Source: Symsagittifera roscoffensis (taxonomy: Eukaryota; Xenacoelomorpha; Acoela; Convolutidae). Taken from it: a DNA stretch of 64,000 nucleotides. Shown here one piece after another: positions 30,460 through 43,130 of the stretch. Under the pieces are notes generated by a model. That model saw only the letters and a program-made list of their open reading frames with translations. It did not search any database and was not told the DNA's origin. How positions within the stretch are numbered: position 1 is the first letter of the stretch; each line of letters opens with the position of its first letter. Made by a program: the position numbers and the translations under genes. Location: the NCBI RefSeq assembly GCF_963678635.1, contig NC_087071.1, forward strand, positions 27,637,378-27,701,377. Direction: 5' to 3'.

Positions 30460-32692
30460 GAAAAATGAGTGAAAAATTTCGTGATTTTGGAATTTTCGTG
30501 GAGACATAAAAGACATGGCATCTTATGCACGGAGTCTTTCTTCAACCTGTTGCCTCGATTGAACCCTTGACATCAGATTGAGTTGTTTTTGAGAAGTCAA
30601 ACTGTTTCAAAAAACGGACAAGAAATCAAAACAATGACTTTTCTGGGGCCCATAAAATTTTGTGTAAAAATGTTTGGGCAAAACCAATTATGCAATACAG
30701 TTTTCACGACCTGTTCTTCTTATTGAAGCCAAAACATCAGATTTGGCAGTATAGTTTTCGATGAAAAACAAAAATTTTCAAAAAACTGTCGATAGATCGG
30801 AATTTTGACTTTTCCGATGGCCGTAACTTTTTATGTCAAAAAAATTGGGCGTAATCGCCTATGCAGGGAAGCTTTCCACAACTAGTTCTACCCATTTAAA
30901 TATAGATTGCAGATTCGTGAGGGTAGTTTCCCAGAAAAGTCAAAAAGTTTCAAAAAACGGAAAAAAAATTGAAATTTTCACTTTTCTGAGGGCCATATCT
31001 TGACAAATTTTCCAAAAACCTTACAATTTTAAATCCTATATTTTCAGAAAAACAAAGCACGCAGAATTAAAGCTGCACCTCGCATGCACAAAGCAAGTTT
31101 TTTTTTTTAAAAAAAAAGAACCAGCGAGAACGTTTTTGAAAGAAAACAAAACTGGAGGGACATGGCCAACAGCCAGTTGGCAAAGTCTCAATGATTGCAG
31201 TGAAACAGAAAATAAACGAACTATTTCTGAAAACATTTCAACTTCTGAAAACATAGTCGACAGACAGTTGGAACAGAGTCAATGAACGCAAGTAAACAGA
31301 AAAAAAAACTGACTTCAAATTCGAAGAAAAAAACAGATGGCGTTAAAGCCCTTTGAACTTCTAGAACAACTTTTGATTTGAAATGTTTTGATAAAATGAA
31401 CCCAATTTGAGAACGCTGGGGCGAAAGGTACACTTTTTATTCGGCAGGGAAATCTGAAAAGGAATTCCATTTTCGAAACTTTCACATTTTTTCGATAGAG
31501 TAGTTTGCCTCCCTTTTAACAAAAGAAATCAAAAGTCAAACCACAAAGAAATAAATTTGAGCCTGAACAAACTTCAAGACCTTTCCTGGAAACACGGGGA
31601 AAACAATTCAATGCGACTTATATAAGAGACTGAATTACTTTAGTTTCATCGACTCTTTAAAAACATGCCCTCGATATTCAAGAAAAACTAAATGAAAACT
31701 CTTCGATATTCAAGAAAAACTAAATGAAAACCTCGGAAAAATAAAAACACTTCCGAAATTAGGGGTCGTTACACGTTTGCAGTTCGATAGTGCTGTTTAC
31801 CATGTTTTTAACAAAGGAAATGAACTGACTACAAAAAAATAGCGAAAAAAATGAACTGACTACAAATCGCGAAAAATCAAATTCTTAAAGGAAAAATCAT
31901 CACGCCTTTAAGTGCCTTAACTATGCTCATTGACATTTAAAAAGTACTGGTTCGTTCACCAATTTCTGATGTTGTCTTTTATCGCGTACTAGCAATTCAA
32001 CAAAACATCTTGTTACATCAGTTGCTTCTACGTTCTCTGAAATTGATTTAAAAAATCCTATATTTTCTTCGAATACGAGCGGGACAAGAAGAAATCACTG
32101 GACTTCAAATTCTTCTTCCGGTAATAAATCAACTACGAACTTTTTCAAAAACTAAATTCGCAATTGAACAAAAAGCAAAATAGAACAATAAGCAAAACAA
32201 CTCTTCACATATGTATCATAAATAGAATCTCAAAAAAAACAATTAATCATTCAAATCATATGCAATACGTCGTCCATGTAACTCCAAACTTCTTCTTTTT
32301 CAGTTATTTTATGAACCTGTGAATTTTTGCACGATATTCTGTTCACACTTGAACATAAAATAATGATTAATTGCTTTTTGCATGCATGAGTTTAAATAAA
32401 ACAACTCCTTTAATCACCAGAAATACTGAAAGAGCCAGTATTAATTTTCTTCGCATCCCTATCCAAAAACGTAAAATTGTCATTATCATCTCTACTAACT
32501 TCAAGTTTCAATTTAAACTCAGTTTTATTTCCAGTAGCTTCCACAAAACTCTCCAGAGGCTCATTTTTAACCCCGGGACGTGCATTTACACTTTTCTCCG
32601 GCATATGCAAATCTGATTGATTGTTTTTAGTAGCTGGGTAATAAACCACGTGATCTGAATCTTCGCTGAAGGTCAAAACTGCTAATGGTGGT
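30460..32692. repeat. Tandem duplication, copy 1 (2233 bp)
   Basis: Matches 32693-34926 almost base for base; the only difference I saw is one A in a homopolymer (near 30965 versus 33197). The shared TGAAAAATG at the start and junction suggests a microhomology breakpoint. Most of it is non-coding, but the right end holds a copied terminal exon. Confidence 0.95.
32410..32692 (-). pseudogene. Duplicated 3' end of the last exon of the 465-aa gene
   Basis: Identical to the last part of the exon at 34644-34926 (ending SVNARPGVKNEPL ... NTGSFSISGD). The duplication cut the exon inside PPLAVLTF, and the frame continues by chance to 32778 through unrelated sequence (MKKDSVHKMPCLLC...), making a chimeric frame. 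It lacks the splice acceptor, so it is probably not used. Confidence 0.8.
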
Positions 32693-34926
32693 GAAAAATG
32701 AGTGAAAAATTTCGTGATTTTGGAATTTTCGTGGAGACATAAAAGACATGGCATCTTATGCACGGAGTCTTTCTTCAACCTGTTGCCTCGATTGAACCCT
32801 TGACATCAGATTGAGTTGTTTTTGAGAAGTCAAACTGTTTCAAAAAACGGACAAGAAATCAAAACAATGACTTTTCTGGGGCCCATAAAATTTTGTGTAA
32901 AAATGTTTGGGCAAAACCAATTATGCAATACAGTTTTCACGACCTGTTCTTCTTATTGAAGCCAAAACATCAGATTTGGCAGTATAGTTTTCGATGAAAA
33001 ACAAAAATTTTCAAAAAACTGTCGATAGATCGGAATTTTGACTTTTCCGATGGCCGTAACTTTTTATGTCAAAAAAATTGGGCGTAATCGCCTATGCAGG
33101 GAAGCTTTCCACAACTAGTTCTACCCATTTAAATATAGATTGCAGATTCGTGAGGGTAGTTTCCCAGAAAAGTCAAAAAGTTTCAAAAAACGGAAAAAAA
33201 AATTGAAATTTTCACTTTTCTGAGGGCCATATCTTGACAAATTTTCCAAAAACCTTACAATTTTAAATCCTATATTTTCAGAAAAACAAAGCACGCAGAA
33301 TTAAAGCTGCACCTCGCATGCACAAAGCAAGTTTTTTTTTTTAAAAAAAAAGAACCAGCGAGAACGTTTTTGAAAGAAAACAAAACTGGAGGGACATGGC
33401 CAACAGCCAGTTGGCAAAGTCTCAATGATTGCAGTGAAACAGAAAATAAACGAACTATTTCTGAAAACATTTCAACTTCTGAAAACATAGTCGACAGACA
33501 GTTGGAACAGAGTCAATGAACGCAAGTAAACAGAAAAAAAAACTGACTTCAAATTCGAAGAAAAAAACAGATGGCGTTAAAGCCCTTTGAACTTCTAGAA
33601 CAACTTTTGATTTGAAATGTTTTGATAAAATGAACCCAATTTGAGAACGCTGGGGCGAAAGGTACACTTTTTATTCGGCAGGGAAATCTGAAAAGGAATT
33701 CCATTTTCGAAACTTTCACATTTTTTCGATAGAGTAGTTTGCCTCCCTTTTAACAAAAGAAATCAAAAGTCAAACCACAAAGAAATAAATTTGAGCCTGA
33801 ACAAACTTCAAGACCTTTCCTGGAAACACGGGGAAAACAATTCAATGCGACTTATATAAGAGACTGAATTACTTTAGTTTCATCGACTCTTTAAAAACAT
33901 GCCCTCGATATTCAAGAAAAACTAAATGAAAACTCTTCGATATTCAAGAAAAACTAAATGAAAACCTCGGAAAAATAAAAACACTTCCGAAATTAGGGGT
34001 CGTTACACGTTTGCAGTTCGATAGTGCTGTTTACCATGTTTTTAACAAAGGAAATGAACTGACTACAAAAAAATAGCGAAAAAAATGAACTGACTACAAA
34101 TCGCGAAAAATCAAATTCTTAAAGGAAAAATCATCACGCCTTTAAGTGCCTTAACTATGCTCATTGACATTTAAAAAGTACTGGTTCGTTCACCAATTTC
34201 TGATGTTGTCTTTTATCGCGTACTAGCAATTCAACAAAACATCTTGTTACATCAGTTGCTTCTACGTTCTCTGAAATTGATTTAAAAAATCCTATATTTT
34301 CTTCGAATACGAGCGGGACAAGAAGAAATCACTGGACTTCAAATTCTTCTTCCGGTAATAAATCAACTACGAACTTTTTCAAAAACTAAATTCGCAATTG
34401 AACAAAAAGCAAAATAGAACAATAAGCAAAACAACTCTTCACATATGTATCATAAATAGAATCTCAAAAAAAACAATTAATCATTCAAATCATATGCAAT
34501 ACGTCGTCCATGTAACTCCAAACTTCTTCTTTTTCAGTTATTTTATGAACCTGTGAATTTTTGCACGATATTCTGTTCACACTTGAACATAAAATAATGA
34601 TTAATTGCTTTTTGCATGCATGAGTTTAAATAAAACAACTCCTTTAATCACCAGAAATACTGAAAGAGCCAGTATTAATTTTCTTCGCATCCCTATCCAA
34701 AAACGTAAAATTGTCATTATCATCTCTACTAACTTCAAGTTTCAATTTAAACTCAGTTTTATTTCCAGTAGCTTCCACAAAACTCTCCAGAGGCTCATTT
34801 TTAACCCCGGGACGTGCATTTACACTTTTCTCCGGCATATGCAAATCTGATTGATTGTTTTTAGTAGCTGGGTAATAAACCACGTGATCTGAATCTTCGC
34901 TGAAGGTCAAAACTGCTAATGGTGGT
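32693..34926. repeat. Tandem duplication, copy 2 (2234 bp)
   Basis: Second unit of the tandem duplication. It carries the authentic 3' end of the terminal exon of the minus-strand gene, which continues uninterrupted to 35169. Confidence 0.95.
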
Positions 34927-37900
34927 TTTCGCCGTAAAACTAAATCATGTTGGTCTTTAATAACTATCGGAACTTCCGATTTAATAACTCTGTTCGACTT
35001 CAAATTAGGTTTGACTCCGGCATTTTTCTCTTCTGGTTTCAAAAGACGAGGAGAAACGTGGTCGAAACAATCAAGATCCAGCCCAAATTCGTCCAAAATT
35101 TCGGCTGCTGTTTTCTTTTTCGGAATGTAAAGACGTCCACCTGTAGTTCGGACTAAATTGAGTCTTGATCTGCAACAGAAATTGATTGTTTTTTCTAAAA
35201 ATATACATTCGACAAAAGAACTTTAAAAATGAGATCGAAACTGTTTTTCAAGCTTTGTGAGCGGCTCAGATATGATCAACTAATAAAGCTCAAGTAAAAC
35301 ATCATTGCTGGACTGAAGTATTGCTTTACCCTTAAATTTGTAGTGAATCGATTTAATTTTGACCTGGATTCAGGCCCTGTTAATAATAATAATCATAATA
35401 AATTGTTTCCAATCTACGGCTACCATAATAATCATATGGTTCTTATTTAGTCGTTTAAAAATATATAGATTGGGAAGACGCCATTAGGCTACAAGAGCCT
35501 GTTTTCGAGCGCCTCAAGACAGAAAAAAGATACTGTTTGGCACTACCAATTTCTCTGTTTTTATGCTTCTATAGTAAAGATAAAGATCGAGATCTAGTTT
35601 AATTTTAAAGTTAATGAGCCCCCCACCTCCCCTCCCCCCCCCGTTACTTAGATCTTCAAAAAATAGTTATAATGTATGTTTTTCCCAGTAATACATTTCC
35701 ACAGACTTACTTTGACGACAAAGAGGAGCTGTCCGAACAAACAGATTCGGTTTCTTCCTTATTGTCCACCTGTTGTTGATTCAAAGCCATACTCTCGCCT
35801 GTGAACGCTTCCCAAAAATCAACAGACAAGTTAAACGTTTCTTTCTCCTGGATATTGGACTGCTCGATCTGCGAAACAAATTCAGACATATCATTTCGTA
35901 TACAGTACTGGTCATTTCTTTTAGTTTTTTTAGGCTTGCTCGGCGTAGATTTTCGACCACGGATGATGTTGTGTTTAACAAAACCATCATTGGCTTTGTT
36001 TTGTAGATTGCAACATGCATTCTCTAAAACTGTGCTCTTGTTTGCAGGCGACAACAAACTCCTACGATGATCCGCTGCAATTTTTTCTGCTAAATTATCA
36101 ATTGACTTTTTGCTTCTTGCTTTGGTTTCAAACAGTTCATCGAAACAAAAAGAATCAAGGCCGTATTTTTGGCGAGTTTTTCTGGTCAAATCAGCCATTT
36201 TTTCTTTAGTCGAAGTTTGATCTGTTTTGCCTCCTGTTCTTGGTTGAATTCTATCAGAATCACAAGATATTTTATGTTCTATGGCGCTAATATCACTCAA
36301 GCATTTAGATTTGAAAGCCTCCACTAGTTTCTCATACTCGTTCTGCACTACAGGGGTGTCTTTCCAGAAATCGTTCCACCTGAAAAACAACATCACCATT
36401 ATCACGGAAAACCCTCTTTAACATGTTAGAGTCCCCACAAAAGATTATATGAGCAAAAAAAGGTAAATGTAAATGACTAAATATTTACAAACAGGTTTCT
36501 TATTTATCGAGCAAGAGTTTAACTGAAATAAATGATTGGAAGCACTTAATTTTACATTCATCTGAACTGTTTTGCTGGACTTGCTTGAAAATGCTGGACT
36601 AGCTTGATTTAAAAACCTTACAAATTTCGCACACTGATTCAGCCTATGAAATAATATGAAAAACTTCTAACTTTTGTAGCTTAAACAGCTTGAAATTTGA
36701 ATTTTTTTCAATCCGATTTACGATGTGACTGAACTTGAAATTTTTCGAATTTTCATTGCTTAGACAACTATTTTTTTTGAGATTCGATTGAAGATTATAT
36801 GAGCAAAAAAAGGTAAAAATATAGTTAAAAACTCATCAAAACCCAAGTCCAAAGTTTTCTTTCAGGGAGTAAGGGCCGCATGAGACAAAAAACGCTCTTA
36901 GGAAGGATAATACAGGACACTAAATAGCGTACAGTAGGTCTCAAAGCGTAAAATATCAATTCATAAGCAGGCACTGTAAATTACAAATTGCTTTCTTAGA
37001 TTAAAAACACAAAATACGATCAAATTCGAAAAAACAAACCTATGTTAAATTGTTGAAAAAAAAATGCAACAAATGAAGCTACTGCGTCGGTTTAAACGCA
37101 TCAATTGAGAACGAGAATCAAAATCACAGCTGCAATTTAGAAACACGACCTGCGTTAATTGAGCGAAACTATTTAAATACGAAACTATACAGAAGAATAG
37201 TAACGACAAAGATACGTCATGACGAAAACAGCACAAAACTGAGCTAACTATTGGAAACGACAGTTTTTGCCGTGCAATTTTAGTTGCGGCTGATAACCTG
37301 CTTTCATGATGAATCTCTTTTCATACCATAAACTATCATTAAAACTTTTTAATCAATCATTTTTCCTATACCTCGACTCAAGGTGGCTCAACAAAATCCC
37401 TTATAAACCATTATCATGCGATTCTATTTTTTTCAAAGATGCACTAAATAAGTTTGCTCTAAGAATTATAAGCCTTTAACTCTAGCGATAGATAGATATT
37501 TTACGATAAAAAGCAGCAATAGTTATCGAAATTGATTGTAAATTTAGTTGCCTGAATCATTGTAAATTTATCCAGTTGAAAAAAATTCAACCACCCGGGA
37601 AGATTTCTCCTTGAGAGGTTGTGTGACGTCCCTGCACGACGCCATGCTCTTGATAATTGCCAATCTGATAAATGATTATGTATTTCACCTTAACATTAAA
37701 CTGGAGCTCAAAATAAAATATTTACTTTACTTATGTAAACATTGATAACTAACTCTACAAACCATTAGAAAGAGAGAGTGAGATTTAACCGAGCAGTAAA
37801 CCAACTGGTCAGATAGAAAGAGACTAAAAAATATTCCAATCAAGCTCTGACTTGCTCCGATCGATGAGGTTGAATCTAGAGGAATAGGTGTAACCCAAGC

Positions 37901-40255
37901 ATCCCTCATTGCACATGCCTAACCGCTCGAAACATCAAAATGATAATAAACACGATAGCCGTTAGTACTTACTAATTACTATTACTAAGTACTAACAGCT
38001 CGAGAACTGTTACCGCTAAACATTTTCAGACAGAAAAGACTATATGACAATACACGAAATCAAAACATCAGGTTTTTGAAAATTTTTGCGATATTTGAAA
38101 AAAAAACATCATGTCATTATCTTGAGCCTACAAACAACAAAACTTCTTATTTATAGCAAAAAATAAGAAACTAGGAAGGAAGAAGCTTCCTAGCTTCTTT
38201 TTCGAAAATTTTTGCGATATTTGAAAAAAAAACATTATGTCATTATCTTGAGCCTACAAACAAAACTTCTTATATATAGCAAAAAATAAGAAGCTAGGAA
38301 GCAAGAAGCTAAGTCCATACAAACAGGAAAAAAATACCCACACATCATGCAGAAGAAAAAAAACAGACTTCCTTTTGCGTTCTTTCGTCACTAACAGAAC
38401 TTTAATCTAGGGGTATTAGATGACAAAAGAGTTTTCTCCATTCAAAACTTTCTGGTGATTGCAATTAAGCTTTCAATCCAAGTCTATTCCTCAACACGAT
38501 CGCCCTTGCAAAATTATAGGCTACAACGCGCTAAAATCAAAACAAAAAATCAGTTGACGAACGAACTAATCGAAAAGAGAAACCAGGAAAACTGTTCTTA
38601 AACTGTGATGCTATTGTTTCAATTATCTTTGCCAAAGAGGATATGATTGAGAAAATTTTTTATTTTCAATTTTTAAGGAGTCGGAGAAATTGACTTTAAG
38701 CTTTGACAATTCAATTCAAAATATTGCCAAGAAATTATTAGAAAGAACATAAGTGTGCCAGTCGGTCATATGAAAGTTCTAGTCATTTTTGGTTCAAATG
38801 GAATTTTTCAAAAACTCGAATTGGACCCATCATGCTCAAGTTGCTCGCAATAACTGAAACAGAAAGTCATAAAATCAGAACAACCAAATTTACAGTTGCG
38901 GGAAAGTTGTGAAAAAATTGTCAAGACAAAATAATATTCGCAATTTGCCAGATAATATCACACTTGAGCAGAGATGTCTTGTTCCTGATCGAGAGCATCG
39001 AGAACTGATAGAGAGCATCGAGAGTGAATTCGCGGGTGCTACGCTTGCAGCAAGAGGAACCTTGATTGGGAAGGTCGCCCACTCAAGTGACCCAATGGTC
39101 CAAAAACTCTCATTGAAACTTCTTGAGGTGAACTCATTATCTTATTCAAACTTCTAGAGTTAGAGTAGTTATATTACTATCAAAGAAATGGATCAAATGT
39201 CCACTGTCCAACAAAAAACTAATATTATTTAATTGAGGTTCCGACTCTGTTTTAATGGCTTTCGCGTGTTTTAAGAATTTAGAGACCTAGTCATGGGGGC
39301 GTACTAATTTCTATCTTGAGCGGGGGCCTATTCTATTCTAATGGTTATAGGGCCTATTCTTCTTAACCTCATATGTGACGTGAGTGAACGACTGTTACAA
39401 AGGAAAAAGAAAAAACACAATACGGGCGACATCCAATAAGCTGGAAATAAACAAAACTATGCCGGAGAAAAAAGTACATTCCGAGAACTGGCATGAACCG
39501 CCTACAAAGCAATCACGAACCCTACATAAGCGGTACAATTAAAACGGTACATAGCTAATACATAAGTGGGGATTTTGTGCACATAGCAAAAGGGGATTCC
39601 CCCGTCAGTTGTTTGTTCGATAGTGAAGTTTTGCTTCTACAGTCATTCAGTGTGCAATCGCAAGCTATTCTTCATGTGCACTTGTTCTTTGTTCATAGTC
39701 CTTCAACTTTTCTCCAAAATAACCACAATATTCGCTTCTTCAGTCCGCTTGTTTCTCTCATGTCAATTTTGATTATATTTGCTAAGTTCTTTCTGATTAC
39801 ATTTGCAATTACCATTTATCAGTTCCTTCAAAAGTGACTATTCCGTGAACGGCGTCATCGATCACAAGGATAATTAAGAAAAGAGCTTCTCATTCGTTTT
39901 TACTTTAGTTAACTTTGGTAAGAATATAGAATACTCTACTATCGTGGTTTAACAGGGATGAGAATTAACAATGTATGGTTGACACTGTGAACTATTTATT
40001 GATACAATAAAGGGTTCCTCGATCAGTGTATCCTTCAACAAATTAACACTACCTCTGATTATCTTCAATAATTTTGAGTTCCTCTTTCCTGCTCAGGACT
40101 TCACGAGAGATTCCGTTCAATTCAACCGTCGGATGATCGGAGAAGAATTCCATCTCCTCGCCTGTCTCGGGATATATACAGCTCCACTGCGACGCGTACT
40201 TCCGGCTAGATTTGCTTGTTTTGGCAAACTTCATGCTCTGTCTGCGTTTATTCAT
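34644..40255 (-). CDS. Unrecognised 465-aa protein, 3 exons
   Basis: Exons on the minus strand: 40255-40053, 36379-35711 and 35169-34644. Junctions are CAGAG|GTAGTG ... TTTTCAG|GTGG and TCAAA|GTAAGT ... TTGCAG|ATCAAG, both GT-AG, and the phases (2 and 2) match, giving one frame of 465 residues. The start MNKRRQSMKF is the first ATG that fits; a TTTCAG just upstream could mark a 5' untranslated intron. The protein is hydrophilic with no signal peptide or membrane segment. A motif occurs twice: KYGLDSFCFDELFE near residue 140 and EFGLDLDCFDHVSP near 320, each beside basic segments. The middle has RGRKSTPSKPKKTKR, a likely nuclear localisation signal; the end is acidic and Ser-rich. I do not recognise the family; a nuclear scaffold or regulatory role is only a guess. 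Confidence 0.72.
35170..35710 (-). other. Intron 2 of the 465-aa gene
   Basis: GTAAGT donor and TTCTGTTGCAG acceptor, phase 2. Includes a C-rich run near 35625-35642 and no gene. Confidence 0.75.
38078..38310 (+). repeat. Direct repeat, two copies of about 110-120 bp
   Basis: GAAAATTTTTGCGATATTTG followed by AAAAAAAAACAT and ATGTCATTATCTTGAGCC occurs from 38078 and again from 38204. Each copy ends in an inverted element (AGAAGCTAGGAAG / CTTCCTAGCTTCT) that could fold into a hairpin. Copies differ by a 4-base indel (ACAAACAACAAAAC/ACAAACAAAAC) and point changes. Confidence 0.8.
38740..39420 (-). mobile_element. Penelope-associated 3' fragment
   Basis: Matches 3580-4470 in order: CCAGTCGGTCATAT, CATGCTCAAG...CTCGCAATAACTGAAA, GGATCAAATGTCCACTGTC, and GGTTATAGGGCCTATT...TTAACCTCAT. 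Non-coding. It lies inside an intron of the 465-aa gene. Confidence 0.65.
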
Positions 40256-40365
40256 ATTCAAAAGGAACTTGATCTGAAATATTTTTCTCATTTCTTATTT
40301 TCATACATCAGAGGGTCAAAACCTATCATGTTAACCTATCTTATTAAATATTTTTTCATTTACGA

Positions 40366-40905
40366 ATGCCATCACAACGCAACCGCATTGGATCAACGTC
40401 TGCTTGCAAATGTGACCACTGCAAAAGTAAAGTGAAACACGATGATGCTACAGCTATTGGATGTGAGAAATGTGGAAATTGGTTTCATGGAGCGTGTGTT
40501 CCTCTATCAGCTGACGAAGCATCGTGGATGGGTAAAATCAAAAATTGCCGTTGGATTTGTGACCACTGCCTGGAAGTGGATACCTTCAAATACGAATCTA
40601 AGTTTTGTTCCATGTTTAACGAGGCAACCGATTTGATTAATAACATTGAGTCTACAGTTTTATCTACTGTTGAATGTGAAATACCGCGTATTATTGAAAA
40701 ATCTCTAACTGCACAAATAAACAAAAATGTAGTGAAGGCACATGTAGAAACGAAAACGTCGTGATGTATTAACTAATGGTACTGGCAATACTAAGACTAC
40801 ACCTGCCGACTTACAAAAAAAATGTGAACCAATTTGTGATCAACGGTGTGCCTGAGTTGGGTAACGTCTTCAATGCTCGCGTCGAATCTCATGCCAATTG
40901 TAACA
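40366..40905 (+). pseudogene. LINE ORF1 fragment with PHD finger
   Basis: ATG at 40366 opens a 132-residue frame with a clear C4HC3 PHD finger at residues 15-68 (CDHC, CEKCGNWFHGAC, WICDHC), followed by a helical, acidic segment. After the stop at about 40764, further frames read NQFVINGVPELGNVFNARVESHA, a motif typical of LINE ORF1 proteins just after the coiled coil. No endonuclease or RT follows; PLE-related sequence begins at about 40905. An independent host PHD protein is less likely because of the ORF1 motif and the breaks. Confidence 0.6.
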
Positions 40906-41670
40906 GTCGCCTACTAAAGTAAGATATGAGGCTAAGAAAAATAGGCCCTATAACCATTGGCTCAAGAGTCAGGGACACTATCTCTTGTATGAAATTTAAA
41001 ATGTTAATTCAAACGTTTTCGCACATTATGTGCATCATCAGGATTAAAATTTTTTACAATATTTACAAAGCGATCAAAGATCTGGAAAATGATAAACATG
41101 TCTAAAAATGCTTTAAAACTTTTTGACCAATCAAATTTAAACAACTGTAATTACATAATAAATTACGTAATCAATAAAAAAATTTTCCTGTAAATTCGTG
41201 ATATTTTTTAAACTTTTTGATCTTTCATGGTTATAAAATTTCGATTTGGGAATATTTTTAATTCTGACATGTCAGTTTTTTAAACTTTTAGCCATGTTAT
41301 ACATATTTTGAGATTGCGTTAAAATTGTAACTTCAAACAAACGTTTTCACACATTTTTGTGAATCTTCAGGTTTTAAAAATTCTACACTATCTGTAAAAA
41401 ATGATCAAAGTTCATAAAAAGTGTCATATATCACAAATATCACTGAATCAAAAATATCACTGAAGTTATGTAACAACTATTATGTAACAGCTTTAAACAT
41501 TTTGTCACAAATTTCTGAGAGTTTTCATCGTTTTTGTTTTCACATTTTCGTTTTGTTGCTAATTTTCATGCTAACATGTAAGTTGTTTTAAAAATTTTGT
41601 TTTAGCCAGAATTTTTTGATTCTGGAACTATAGCCTTGCTGTCAGCACCCTACTTCTAAACTCGTCGCGC
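40905..41670 (-). mobile_element. Penelope-associated non-coding 3' region with internal repeats
   Basis: Downstream (minus strand) of the GIY-YIG frame of copy B. It contains at least two copies of the block carrying GCACATTATGTGCATCATCA and GATCAAAGATCTG (about 40990-41180 and, more diverged, 41335-41440). 40905-40985 is inverted relative to 4380-4470. Confidence 0.6.
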
Positions 41671-41674
41671 GTGT

Positions 41675-43130
41675 TTATTGCCGGTCTCTCTTTCCTAATG
41701 TAAGTAACTTGATGCTGCTGGACGCCTGGTCGATTATTTTCCAATTAAACTCAGACTTACCACTCTCACTACCACACTGCCTTATATGCTGTCCAACTGG
41801 GGTATCCTCTTTTCGGTGTTCCTCAACCCTTGTGGTGAGATGTCGGACCGTCTGGCCAACATTAATGGATTTGCATCCACAACATTCAGGTCTGTACACC
41901 ACTTTTGATTTCAGTTCACTGGAAAAGGAGGATTTTAGAGAGGGCATACAAGTTTTCATTTTCCTCGTCGTGAATATTATCAGCGCATTGGTGAATTCGC
42001 GCACTTTTTTTTTGCTAATGTCTGGCTGTGATTCCCCCTATATTGGACCATCAAGATGGTTGGTGAATCACTGCTATAATCACAGGGCTTCTTTTTCTCA
42101 GCCATGTTCTTTTTTGTTTTAGCCCTCGCTGATGATCTTTTCAAGGGCATGGGATGCAACCCGCGACGACCAACTTTCCGGATATTGGTTATCCAACCAC
42201 TGCTCACGGTTGATTTCCTTAGCTTTATCATATTCTTCCCATGTTGACGTACTGCGGAAAATCCGGTGAACAGTTCCTTCAATCACTTTTCTCTTGTACT
42301 GAAGGGGGGCGCAGCTTCTAAAAATTAGTATGGTACCTGTATCTGTTGGTTTTTGATACCACCCACAGCTAATTTTCCTGCTTTTGTCAATGCTAATTTG
42401 TAAATCCAAAAATGCCAAGTTTCTCTATTGTGAACTGTAAATTTGGATGAAGTAAGTTTGCAGCCCGTAGCACTTTTTCAGGATCACCCTTCACTGTTCT
42501 CACTATATCTTCAACGTAACGGAGAAATAGCATAGCTTGTTGCACTGACTTGTTTTTCTCTTTTATTGCGATGCATTTCTGCAGTACCAGACGGTTTCAC
42601 TTGTATTTCGACACTCATCATATGATATATCACCGCATTTTACGTGATACCAGTTCAAACAGCATTCACATTCTAAACCTTTTGATCTGTACGTGATTTT
42701 CTTATTACACTCGGGACATATTCCGTTAAGATCTTTCTCGGGCAAAAACATTTCGGGAATATCCCTCGATACTGCAGTTTTGTACTGCTTCAGCCAGAAA
42801 ATTGCTAAAATAACGGCAAGAGATGCCCCTATTGCCAAACCGTCTTTCTGAACGTACCATGTTTCATTGCACTTGAAATGGACTTGACTAACTGCCATGT
42901 TCAACAGTCTCTTCATGGTTTTCCTAGCAATTGATGGTGGTTCATCTTGTTCAGACAGTTTTCTCAGAGCTAAGTCTATTGCTTCTTTCAGTGGAACATT
43001 TGTGTACAAACTCTTCACATCTAGAGATATCAAATTTTCATTGGGCTCAAGATTAGTGCTCTCTAAGATTTCTCTCGCATCTAGTGAGTTGGTTTCGATG
43101 TTTGCGCCCTCTGTTATACATAGACTATAA
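41675..43130 (-). pseudogene. Penelope-like element copy B: RT with inserted PHD finger + GIY-YIG
   Basis: Minus strand. 43130-42563 encodes RT motif A (SLDVKSLYTNVPLKEAI), AVSQVHFKCNETWYVQKDG and motif B (AIGASLAVILAIFWLKQY), then a full PHD-type finger (CPEC, CECCLNWYHVKC, WYC). A frameshift near 42565 leads to KCIAIKEKNKS, LFLRYVEDIVRTVKGDP (motif C, YVED instead of YVDD) and LAFLDLQISIDKSRK to 42119. The GIY-YIG domain is at 42004-41675 (SKVVYRPECCGCKSINVGQT, RVEEHRKEDTPVGQHIRQC). The order RT then GIY-YIG is the classic Penelope layout. The N-terminal RT part is missing; 43131-43235 is 3' element sequence, so this copy abuts copy C head to tail, a usual PLE arrangement. Not functional as it stands. 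Confidence 0.85.

Larger units (their letters stand above)
36380..40052 (-). other. Intron 1 of the 465-aa gene (3.7 kb)
   Basis: GTAGTG donor and TGTTTTTCAG acceptor. It contains a direct repeat (38078-38310) and a PLE-derived fragment (38740-39420). The rest is AT-rich with no recognised coding sequence; the short frames at 36015, 37045, 37727, 38909 and 39577 show no domain. Confidence 0.7.

Noticed and set aside
31036-31433. Two minus-strand frames repeated identically at 33270-33667, as a duplicated gene
   Set aside because: The identity comes from the 2.23-kb tandem duplication; the proteins are low-complexity Phe/Ser-rich readings of T-rich DNA.
38909-39157. 82-aa plus-strand frame as a small gene
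   Set aside because: It lies within a Penelope-associated non-coding fragment, and the corresponding frame is not kept at 3680-3940 or 52320-52600.
40366-40764. Host PHD-finger gene
   Set aside because: The downstream FVINGVPE-type motif and broken frames fit a LINE ORF1 better, though a host origin is not excluded.
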